Assembly (NCBI GenBank): GCA_902783175.1
Contig: CACZQA010000049.1
Span: 1 to 5,315 of the forward strand
DNA: 5,315 bases
DNA from: an uncultured Coriobacteriaceae bacterium
GTDB lineage: Bacteria > Actinomycetota > Coriobacteriia > Coriobacteriales > QAMH01
Direction: 5' to 3'
Position numbers and translations under genes: made by a program. Positions within the stretch are counted from its first letter, which is position 1. The number at the start of each line of letters is the position of its first letter. Positions 1 to 5,315 of this stretch are shown here, in pieces. Under the pieces are notes generated by a model. It searched no databases, was not told the DNA's origin, and was given only the letters and a program-made list of their open reading frames with translations.

Positions 1-539
1 AGCTGCGCCTTGATTGCCTTTTCGACCTCGTCCATATCTGCCGTGGGCTCGAAGCGCGCGACGAGCTCCCCGGCGCGGTTGACGAGGAACTTGGTGAAGT
101 TCCAGCCGATGTTGACCGGCTCGCCGTATTGCCTGTTGTTCTTCTTCGCAAACTGCTCGAGCGCCTTTGCCTTGACGCCGCGGCCGAAGCCCTCGAAGGG
201 CTTCTCGGCGGCAAGCGCGGTGAACAGCGGGTCGGCGTCCGGACCGTTCACGTCGATCTTTTTGTACTGCGGAAACTCCGTGCCGAACTTCATCGTGCAG
301 AACTGCGCGATTTCCTCGTCGCTGCCCGGTGCCTGGTGGCCAAACTGGTTGCAGGGGAAGTCGAGGATCTCGAAGCCCTGGTCGCGGTAGGCGGCGTAGA
401 TGCGCTCGAGGTCCTCGTACTGCGGGGTGAAGCCGCAGCCCGTAGCCGTGTTGACGATGAGGAGGATCTTGCCCTCGAACTGCGTGAGGGAGACCTCGGA
501 TCCGTCTTGCGCGGTGACCGTATAATCGAAGAAGCTCAT
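1..539 (-). CDS. gpx: Glutathione-peroxidase-family thiol peroxidase (3' end beyond window)
   Basis: Reduces hydrogen peroxide and organic hydroperoxides in the cytoplasm. The minus strand reads open from ATG at 539-537 for 179 codons to the window edge, and family length suggests only a few residues are missing. The family core is plain: N-T-A-T-G-C-G-F-T-P-Q-Y at residues 30-41 with peroxidatic Cys35 (cysteine, not selenocysteine), F-P-C-N-Q-F at 61-66, Gln69, and W-N-F-T-K-F-L at 146-152. Cys35, Gln69, Trp146 and Asn147 match the family's catalytic tetrad. Cys81 lies 46 residues after Cys35, as the resolving cysteine does in yeast Gpx3, so thioredoxin rather than glutathione is the likely reductant (inference). 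A stretch at about 110-142 is longer than in the shortest family members. A GGAAAGG Shine-Dalgarno sequence lies nine bases before the ATG. The gene is divergent from the cysteine desulfurase gene. The family call is secure; the physiological substrate is not. Confidence 0.95.
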   Translation of the reverse strand, partial: MSFFDYTVTAQDGSEVSLTQFEGKILLIVNTATGCGFTPQYEDLERIYAAYRDQGFEILDFPCNQFGHQAPGSDEEIAQFCTMKFGTEFPQYKKIDVNGPDADPLFTALAAEKPFEGFGRGVKAKALEQFAKKNNRQYGEPVNIGWNFTKFLVNRAGELVARFEPTADMDEVEKAIKAQ

Positions 540-644
540 GATGCACGCCCTTTCCAGACGTCGCCGGATATATGATTGTGTACGATTCTAAATCGACCGA
601 AGTTACTCCAAGTTAACGAGTGTGCTACGATAATCTGCCTGACC
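540..644. promoter_or_regulatory. Divergent intergenic region with candidate promoters for both flanking genes
   Basis: These 105 bases separate the peroxidase ATG (minus) from the desulfurase ATG (plus) and are visibly richer in A+T than the flanking genes. For the minus gene, the best -10 is TAGAAT (590-585), with a weak TTGGAG at 611-606 as -35 and a short 15-base spacer. For the plus gene, GATAAT (629-634) or TACGAT (626-631) could be the -10, the latter 17 bases after TTACTC (603-608). Neither -35 is good. A plus-strand start near 638-641 would leave almost no 5' leader before the ATG at 645, and no clear Shine-Dalgarno sequence is present there. All assignments are by eye. Confidence 0.4.
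583..595. repeat. Short palindrome, possible operator
   Basis: CGATT-cta-AATCG is a perfect inverted repeat with 5-base arms and a 3-base centre. It lies in the divergent intergenic region and covers the candidate TAGAAT -10 element of the peroxidase gene, so a protein bound here could block that promoter. Arms this short can arise by chance, and I cannot match the site to a known regulator. Confidence 0.25.
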
Positions 645-1817
645 ATGACTAACACAGCTCCCGAAAACATCTACCTCGACTACGCTGCGGCAACGCCAGT
701 CGACACACGCGTGCTCGACGCGATGCTCCCCTACTTTTCCGACGTGTTCTACAACCCGTCGGCACCCTACGCGCTCGCCCGCCGCGCGCGTACCGCGTTC
801 GAGGACGCCCGCGCGGCACTCGCCCACTGCATCGGGGCGCGCCCCATGAGCATCACGCTCACCGCAGGCGCCACCGAGGCGAACAACCTCGCGTTTGCCA
901 GCGTGGACGGCACGGTGCTCACAGACGCCATCGAGCACGAGAGCACCCTTTCCTGCGCGAGGGCGCGCAGGCACATCCTCGTTGACGTGACGCGCGAGGG
1001 ATTTGTCACGCCCTCTGCCATCGCCGCTGCGCTCACTCCCGACGTCGAGCTCGTGAGCGTGGCACTTGCCAACGGCGAGATAGGGACCGTCCAGAACCTG
1101 CGCGAGATTGCCGCCGTCGTAAAGGCCGAGCGCCAGCGGAGGCTCGAAGCCGGCGAAGCGCACCCGTTGTGGCTGCACACCGACGCGAGTCAGGCGGCGG
1201 GCGCCCTTTCGCTCAACGTCTCGACGCTCGAGGCCGACCTCGTCACGATTTCGGCCGCCAAGATCTACGGCCCCAAGCAGGTCGGCCTGCTGTGGGCAAG
1301 CGACGACGTCAAGCTGCGACCGCTCGTCTTAGGCGGCGGGCAGGAAGGCGGCCTGAGAAGCGGCACGGAGAACGTACCCGGCGTCATCGGCTTTGCAAAG
1401 GCGCTCCAAATCGCCACGGCAGAGCGCACGCAGGAATCGCGACGCCTCGCGCAGCTGCGCGACCAGCTGCAGCGCACCTTGCTGCAGGAGTTCCCGTGGG
1501 CAGTCGTCTCCGGCCCCAAGAAGAGCCGCTGGCGCCTGCCGGGCCTGCTGCACATCTCGTTTCCCGGGCTCGAGGCGCGCCGCCTCGTCATCTTGCTGGA
1601 CCAGCGCGGCGTCTCCGTGGGCACAGGGTCTGCCTGCGCGGCGAGCAAGATGCGCATCTCGCACGTGCTCACGGCGATAGGCGCCGACGAGGCCACGGCA
1701 GCGGGCAGTCTGCGCATCACGCTCGGGCGTCCCACCACGCGAGCGCAGGTCGAGGCAGCGGCACGCATCATCATCGACGTCGTCAACGCCGAGCGCCAGC
1801 GCCTCGGCATCAGGTAA
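645..1817 (+). CDS. iscS: Cysteine desulfurase, group I (NifS/IscS-like)
   Basis: A pyridoxal-phosphate enzyme that converts L-cysteine to L-alanine and carries the released sulfur as a persulfide; cytoplasmic. The 390-residue length is normal for group I. Visible landmarks are Y-L-D-Y-A-A-A-T-P at 10-18, T-A-G-A-T-E-A-N-N at 73-81, His98 (catalytic base), N-G-E-I-G at 143-147, H-T-D-A-S-Q at 178-183 (Asp180 and Gln183 hold the cofactor), Lys206 in A-K-I-Y-G-P-K (Schiff-base lysine), R-S-G-T-E-N at 238-243, and Cys331 in G-S-A-C. The active-site loop aligns with E. coli IscS without gaps, which places it in group I. Two positions are odd: the His normally just before the lysine is Ala205, and the conserved S-x-H near residue 40 reads S-A-P-Y. 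ATG645 was chosen because homology begins just after it; a TTG at 576 would add 23 unrelated residues. No clear Shine-Dalgarno sequence precedes ATG645. mnmA follows after 15 bases, so tRNA thiolation is the likely main role. General Fe-S supply cannot be excluded. Confidence 0.93.
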   Translation: MTNTAPENIYLDYAAATPVDTRVLDAMLPYFSDVFYNPSAPYALARRARTAFEDARAALAHCIGARPMSITLTAGATEANNLAFASVDGTVLTDAIEHESTLSCARARRHILVDVTREGFVTPSAIAAALTPDVELVSVALANGEIGTVQNLREIAAVVKAERQRRLEAGEAHPLWLHTDASQAAGALSLNVSTLEADLVTISAAKIYGPKQVGLLWASDDVKLRPLVLGGGQEGGLRSGTENVPGVIGFAKALQIATAERTQESRRLAQLRDQLQRTLLQEFPWAVVSGPKKSRWRLPGLLHISFPGLEARRLVILLDQRGVSVGTGSACAASKMRISHVLTAIGADEATAAGSLRITLGRPTTRAQVEAAARIIIDVVNAERQRLGIR

Positions 1818-1821
1818 GGAG
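1816..1821 (+). promoter_or_regulatory. Shine-Dalgarno sequence of mnmA overlapping the upstream stop codon
   Basis: AAGGAG shares its first two bases with the TAA stop of the desulfurase gene and lies 11 bases before the mnmA ATG. The overlap means ribosomes finishing the desulfurase arrive at the mnmA initiation site, which points to one transcript and probable translational coupling. The spacing is somewhat long. Confidence 0.7.
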
Positions 1822-1832
1822 CAGCAGGGCAC

Positions 1833-2912
1833 ATGGGCAAGAAGGTTTTCGTCGGCATGAGCGGCGGCGTCGATTCGTCGCTTTCCGCCGCGCTTCTCGT
1901 GGAGCAGGGATACGACGTCAAGGGCATCTACATGCGCAACTGGTCGCAGGACCTGCCCGGCTTCAAGTGCCCCTGGGCAGAAGACCTGGCTGACGCGGAG
2001 CGCGTCGCCGTCATGCTCGGCATCGACCTCGAGGTGTGGGACTACGAAGAGCAGTACAAGCGCGACGTCGTCGACTACCTCGTGGACAGCTACCAGCGCG
2101 GCTGCACGCCCAACCCCGACGTGATGTGCAACGAGAAGATCAAGTTCGGCGTCTTTGCCAAGAAGGCGTTCGCGGAAGGCGCCGACTTCATCGCGACCGG
2201 GCATTACGCGCGCGTGCGCTACGAAGAAGGCAAGCCGGCACACCTGCTGCGCGCCGCCGACGAGCACAAGGACCAGACCTACTTCCTGTGGCGCGTGCCC
2301 GGCAGCGTCCTCTCGCGCGTGATCTTTCCCATTGGGGATATCGCCAACAAAGAGGTCGTGCGCGAGATGGCCGCAGCGCGCGGGCTCGAGGTGGCCGAGA
2401 AGCCGGATTCCGACGGCATCTGCTTTATCGGCCCCATCGGCATCCAGCAGTTTTTGCTCAGCCAGCTCGAGCGCAAGCCGGGCGACATCGTCGAATTCGA
2501 GACGGGCGACGTGCTCGGCCGACACGACGGCGCGTTCCTCTTCACGGTCGGGCAGCGCAAGGGCCTCGACCTGGGCGGCGGCCCGGCACGCTACGTGGTG
2601 AAGACCGATACGGCAAACAACGTCGTCTACGTTTCTGCCGACAAGACCTGTCCCGCCCTGTGGACGCGCGAGATAGTCTTGGATGACTGCAAATGGGTCT
2701 CGGGCGCGGCACCCGCAGCGCACGGATACCTGATTCGCAGCCGCCACACCCGCAAGCTGGAAGAGGCGCGCATCGAGGTCGACCCGCGCGACGCATCAAA
2801 GGCGCGTGTCTGCTTCGACGAGCCCGTGCGCACCGTGGCCCCCGGTCAAGCGGTCTCCATCTACGACGGGCTCGAGTGCCTGGGCGGCGGCATCGTCTCG
2901 GGCAACCTATAA
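1833..2912 (+). CDS. mnmA: tRNA-uridine 2-sulfurtransferase MnmA
   Basis: Makes 2-thiouridine at position 34 of the Lys, Glu and Gln tRNAs. It adenylates C2 of the uridine with ATP and then replaces the oxygen with sulfur delivered by a cysteine desulfurase. The 359-residue length is normal for the family. The N-terminal PP-loop ATPase domain carries S-G-G-V-D-S-S at 10-16. P-N-P-D-V-M-C-N at 93-100 holds Asp96 and Cys99, and D-G-I-C-F-I-G at 194-200 holds Cys197; these are the cysteine pair of the family, one of which carries the persulfide. A-T-G-H-Y-A at 121-126 and K-D-Q-T-Y-F-L at 146-152 are also family motifs. A central tRNA-binding part and a C-terminal beta-barrel follow from about residue 205, ending in G-G-G-I-V-S-G. 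The start is supported by AAGGAG at 1816-1821 and by homology from residue 3 onward. The gene is intact and pairs functionally with the desulfurase just upstream. Confidence 0.97.
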   Translation: MGKKVFVGMSGGVDSSLSAALLVEQGYDVKGIYMRNWSQDLPGFKCPWAEDLADAERVAVMLGIDLEVWDYEEQYKRDVVDYLVDSYQRGCTPNPDVMCNEKIKFGVFAKKAFAEGADFIATGHYARVRYEEGKPAHLLRAADEHKDQTYFLWRVPGSVLSRVIFPIGDIANKEVVREMAAARGLEVAEKPDSDGICFIGPIGIQQFLLSQLERKPGDIVEFETGDVLGRHDGAFLFTVGQRKGLDLGGGPARYVVKTDTANNVVYVSADKTCPALWTREIVLDDCKWVSGAAPAAHGYLIRSRHTRKLEEARIEVDPRDASKARVCFDEPVRTVAPGQAVSIYDGLECLGGGIVSGNL

Positions 2913-2933
2913 CGCAAAAACGCGAACGGCGTT

Positions 2934-2952
2934 CAGGAGCACGGGCTTCCTG
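2934..2952 (+). other. Weak hairpin after mnmA
   Basis: CAGGAGC (2934-2940) can pair with GC-t-TCCTG (2945-2952), giving seven pairs with one bulged T and an ACGG loop. Its GGAGC can instead pair with GCTCC at 2953-2957. No T-run follows, so I do not call it a terminator. It shows only that the 63-base gap between mnmA and the next gene is not an obvious transcription stop. Confidence 0.25.
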
Positions 2953-2975
2953 GCTCCGAGACGCGCCCGAAGACT

Positions 2976-3799
2976 ATGGAACACTCAACCGCAGCGTTCA
3001 TCTCACATGGACAGATATCCCAGATGAGTGTCTCTTCTTTGCCGAGCTCAACAACCCGTTTTCGGTTGGCACTGTCGGCCGGGTCTGCGACTTGCTCGAT
3101 GCGATGCCACCGAAGATTCATTACGCACGAGAAGAAATTCTCAGCAGTTGGATTTTGGCGGAGCAGCTCGGCAAGGGGTTCCACACAGGAGAGATGCCAC
3201 TCGAGATGCTCACGCTGTATAACGTGCAGACACCTCGTCTTCGGAGCCTCGACTGCCTGTCAGCACTCGGAGAGCTCTACGAGCTGCTGTCGGGACGCTC
3301 CTTGGCCTCGCTCGTCGAACCGGCTGAGAGAGAAAACTGTCTCGCCATGATGCGGCAAGCGCCCCTCGACAGCTATCTGGATATAGCGGGTTGCCCGGCA
3401 GAGCGTATTGAAACTGCCTACAGCGCAGGACTAATCACTGCCCGGCTGTATAGCGAACACCTCGCAATCGAGCGGGCGGCGCAGATGCAGGCTCCGGAAG
3501 GCGCGAACACCGAGCGCGATGCTGAGGAATGGCATTTTGTCGAGGAAGAACGCGCCGGGCAGAGAAAGGCCACGGGCTCCTTCGTCGAAGGTTTTTCGGG
3601 ACACGACAAGTACTGCCGCAGCTTCGAGGTCTTTTCGGCGAGCATCTTGAGCGGTGAGGTCACCATCGACACCCAGAGGCTGATGGACTCGATAAGACTC
3701 GTGCTCGACGACCATGGAATCAGCCATTACGAGGACGATTCGATATTCTTCCCCGTATATCTGCTCGTCGCCCAGGCGCAAGCGCGCATCACGCGCTAG
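2976..3799 (+). CDS. Unrecognised soluble protein; start unclear, possible 5' frameshift
   Basis: I do not recognise the family. The reading frame ending at TAG 3797-3799 looks coding from about 2984, at L-N-R-S-V-H-L-T-W. However, it contains no ATG, GTG or TTG between the mnmA stop and TTG3092/ATG3104. Third-position G+C in this frame, counted by hand, is 11 of 24 codons at 2912-2983 and 26 of 40 at 2984-3103, so coding appears to begin near 2980. An ATG at 2976 is in the wrong frame. One extra C beside 2984 would join it to this frame as M-E-H-L-N-R and give 274 residues, so a one-base deletion or sequencing error is plausible. Otherwise translation starts at ATG3104 and gives 231 residues. 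The protein looks mostly helical, with an acidic, charged stretch at about 3502-3567 and no signal peptide or membrane segment. It lies 18 bases before the next gene and was probably made from the same transcript. Confidence 0.6.
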
Positions 3800-3803
3800 G
3801 AAG

Positions 3804-3810
3804 AAGGGGG
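3804..3810 (+). promoter_or_regulatory. Shine-Dalgarno sequence of the 455-aa gene
   Basis: The purine-rich run right after the preceding TAG contains AAGGGGG at 3804-3810, seven bases before ATG3818. This is the clearest ribosome site in the two-gene block. It fixes the start of the second gene, in contrast to the first gene, which has no good start. Confidence 0.6.
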
Positions 3811-3817
3811 CATCTCT

Positions 3818-5185
3818 ATGTCGTTGCCATCAGAAGAAGACCTCTGGTCGCGCATCATGCACGACTTGCACGCGGATTTCTGGCCGAAGACGAAGACGGG
3901 GGTTCAAGGCGAAGGCTCCATACTGTTCGAGTACTTCCTCGACGAAAGCTGGCATCACTTCCGCGTGCAGTCGAAGCGCCTTTTGCTTCTCGGCAAGAAA
4001 AATGCGCTCGTCGCCCTGATTATCGATACATTGCTACGTGATGATAAAGCAGGGCAACTCTCTAAATACAAGTGCCTGCCGCTTCTACTTGCAGAAATCG
4101 CCGATGCAAAACCCGAATCGTTCGAGCGCATCTCGTCCAAGAAGCAACGCTTCCTGCTTGCTCAAGCGAGCGAGGACATTGGCCGCACGGCGAGCAGCCT
4201 CAGCGACCAGCTCGTATCCGACCTCTTGGCAGAGATGCTCGCCAAGTACTCCGCCGGCACAAAAAGCGCGCGCACAATCGAATGGTTCGAGGACCTGCTC
4301 CTTGGCAATGCAAACGAAGGCAGTAACGAGCGTGACCTGGACCCGACGATGAAAGCGCTGGCAATCCGTGCCGAGAGCATCACAGAGCAGTGCAGTCGTG
4401 CCCAACAAGACGGCATGCCCGAAGATGCGGCAGTCGAACTGAGGATAGCGCTCGAAGCTTCGCCCCAGACAATGCTGCCAGAATTGAAACGCGCGGTGTT
4501 CCCGCAGGTCAGCATTCAAGCGAAACGCTGGCTCGAAAACTCCGGCTTTGGCGGGTCAACTCCGACACCGCAGAGCACCGTAATAAAATCCCAGAACATC
4601 GACTTGAAGCTTGTCGAGTTGTGGAGCAGGCGTTTTTCTCCGTTGGGGGAAGGCGGCAGAGCCGGCACCGACCTCGAGGCCGTCGGCAAAGACATCAAGC
4701 AGATGATAAGCGTCGTGAAGCGGGATCGAAACAACGCGCGCGTCACAGGAGACGATGTCCTGGTCCCCCTCCTCGTCGACGGGGAATCCGGTATTGGCCT
4801 CTACCTTTTTGGCGAGGGCTGGTTCAGGGGACACGAGAACTCGCTGAGCGAGAGGGAACGAGCGACACTCGCCGAGAACAGGTGTATTCCGGCGCTGCTC
4901 GTCGAAACAGGCGCGGCAAGAAGGTTCGAGGCCTTCACAGAGCTCACCAGCCCCGAGACCGGAAGCGCCGCCCCGAAGAGACGGCGTCACGACATCGAGC
5001 GAATCGTCAGGGAAAGCTGCGATCTGCTCACGAACGTATGGAATGGCGATGGCATCGAGGAGACCCTCGCCTGGTACCGGAACGCCCAGATGAGCGCAGC
5101 GGGCGAACGGAAATCCTTCTCGCTCGATAACTATGCGGCACCAGATGGGACGCCCCAGAGGTACCTGCGCTTCTTCGAACGCTAG
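3818..5185 (+). CDS. Unrecognised 455-aa protein, probable two-domain architecture
   Basis: No family is recognised. The start at ATG3818 is supported by the AAGGGGG site upstream, and the frame runs uninterrupted to TAG 5183-5185. Residues 1-240 look helical and charged, with a hydrophobic stretch at about 55-73 (L-L-L-L-G-K-K-N then A-L-V-A-L-I-I) that is too broken by lysines to be a membrane span. A Gly/Ser/Thr/Pro-rich linker lies at 242-252. The second part (about 257-380) includes a beta-like, hydrophobic stretch from 313 to about 340, with V-L-V-P-L-L-V-D-G-E followed by G-I-G-L-Y-L-F-G-E-G-W-F. A basic run K-R-R-R at 387-390 precedes a helical C-terminal tail ending in R-Y-L-R-F-F-E-R. 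There is no signal peptide. It is the last gene of its strand before a hairpin region, and its partner is the unrecognised gene 18 bases upstream. An accessory or defence-type role is conceivable, but nothing in the sequence shows it. Confidence 0.85.
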   Translation: MSLPSEEDLWSRIMHDLHADFWPKTKTGVQGEGSILFEYFLDESWHHFRVQSKRLLLLGKKNALVALIIDTLLRDDKAGQLSKYKCLPLLLAEIADAKPESFERISSKKQRFLLAQASEDIGRTASSLSDQLVSDLLAEMLAKYSAGTKSARTIEWFEDLLLGNANEGSNERDLDPTMKALAIRAESITEQCSRAQQDGMPEDAAVELRIALEASPQTMLPELKRAVFPQVSIQAKRWLENSGFGGSTPTPQSTVIKSQNIDLKLVELWSRRFSPLGEGGRAGTDLEAVGKDIKQMISVVKRDRNNARVTGDDVLVPLLVDGESGIGLYLFGEGWFRGHENSLSERERATLAENRCIPALLVETGAARRFEAFTELTSPETGSAAPKRRRHDIERIVRESCDLLTNVWNGDGIEETLAWYRNAQMSAAGERKSFSLDNYAAPDGTPQRYLRFFER

Positions 5186-5210
5186 GCGTGAGACGAGGGG
5201 CCGTGGGTAT

Positions 5211-5260
5211 CGTGCCACTTTGGCACGGAGGGACACCCCGGCCCGCCCCTCCGTGCCAAA
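5211..5260. terminator. Strong overlapping hairpins, probable bidirectional terminator
   Basis: Two structures share one strand segment. CGTGCCA (5211-5217) pairs perfectly with TGGCACG (5221-5227) around a 3-base loop. A longer perfect 14-base stem pairs 5219-5232 (TTTGGCACGGAGGG) with 5247-5260 (CCCTCCGTGCCAAA) around a 14-base C-rich loop. The long stem lies 33 bases after the stop of the 455-aa gene and 24 bases beyond the apparent stop of a convergent minus-strand gene, so it could end transcripts from both sides. Neither strand has a U-run after the stem, which makes this an atypical intrinsic terminator. Confidence 0.55.
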
Positions 5261-5284
5261 CAAAAGGGGCAGGCGGGGTGAAAG

Positions 5285-5315
5285 CTAGTCGCCCAGGAAG
5301 ACGGCCTTGATGCGC
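5285..5315 (-). CDS. Probable C-terminal end of a convergent gene (fragment)
   Basis: Read on the minus strand from the right edge, the last codons give R-I-K-A-V-F-L-G-D followed by TAG at 5287-5285. Nine residues cannot identify a family. The call rests on the plausible composition, the stop directly beside the hairpin region, and the need for a gene in a genome this dense. Chance openness over nine codons of GC-rich DNA is common, so this stays tentative. Confidence 0.35.
   Translation of the reverse strand, partial: RIKAVFLGD

Noticed and set aside
10..575. Plus-strand open frames at 10-390 and 129-575
   Set aside because: They are antisense to the peroxidase gene, whose catalytic motifs are unmistakable on the minus strand.
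576..644. Upstream TTG start extending the desulfurase by 23 residues
   Set aside because: The extra residues do not match the family, would be encoded through the candidate promoter elements, and homology begins right after ATG645.
1329..2747. Long open frame of 472 codons on the minus strand across the desulfurase and mnmA genes
   Set aside because: It lies antisense to two clearly homologous genes and spans their junction. Long antisense frames are expected in GC-rich coding DNA, and its translation shows no recognisable motif.
2934..2957. Hairpin after mnmA as a rho-independent terminator
   Set aside because: The stem is short and bulged and no T-run follows, so it does not support a transcription stop between mnmA and the next gene.
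2693..2975. ATG at 2693 as the start of the unrecognised gene after mnmA
   Set aside because: It would overlap mnmA by 220 bases, and the translation there is an Arg/Gly-rich string typical of an out-of-frame reading of GC-rich coding DNA.
3980..4040. Hydrophobic run in the 455-aa protein as a transmembrane segment
   Set aside because: The run at residues 55-73 is interrupted by Lys60, Lys61 and Asn62 and flanked by charged helices, so a buried helix of a soluble domain is likelier.
4556..5263. Minus-strand open frame of 235 codons opposite the 455-aa gene
   Set aside because: Its start is a TTG inside the hairpin region with no ribosome site, and the plus-strand gene has a clear Shine-Dalgarno sequence and better composition. 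It looks like an antisense shadow.

Overview
The window is GC-rich and gene-dense. It carries the 5' part of a thiol peroxidase gene, a sulfur-transfer gene pair for tRNA thiolation, and a two-gene block whose products I do not recognise. Base composition and the style of the proteins fit a high-GC Gram-positive, perhaps an anaerobic actinobacterium of the Coriobacteriia. That assignment is an inference and no marker here fixes it.

Layout. (1) 1-539, minus strand: glutathione-peroxidase-family enzyme of the cysteine type, running off the left edge with only a few C-terminal residues missing. (2) 540-644: a 105-base divergent intergenic region, locally A+T-rich, with candidate promoters for both directions and a short palindrome. 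(3) 645-1817, plus strand: group I (NifS/IscS-like) cysteine desulfurase. (4) 1833-2912, plus strand: MnmA, the tRNA-uridine 2-sulfurtransferase, whose Shine-Dalgarno sequence overlaps the desulfurase stop codon. (5) 2913-2975: a short gap with no gene. (6) About 2976-3799, plus strand: an unrecognised soluble protein with no usable start codon at the point where its coding signal begins. (7) 3818-5185, plus strand: a second unrecognised protein, 455 aa, 18 bases behind the first. (8) 5186-5284: a convergent intergenic region with strong, mutually exclusive hairpins. (9) 5285-5315: the probable last nine codons of a minus-strand gene.

How the genes work together. The desulfurase takes sulfur from cysteine as a persulfide on Cys331. 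MnmA uses that sulfur to make 2-thiouridine at the wobble position of Lys, Glu and Gln tRNAs. Adjacent genes for these two enzymes are known in other Gram-positives (YrvO-MnmA in Bacillus, IscS-TrmU in Mycobacterium) and suggest a dedicated pair. The peroxidase is transcribed divergently and need not share their pathway. The two unknown genes follow mnmA on the same strand without a convincing terminator, so read-through is possible. They look like an accessory block placed between mnmA and a convergent gene. No transposase, integrase, tRNA, rRNA or CRISPR array was seen.
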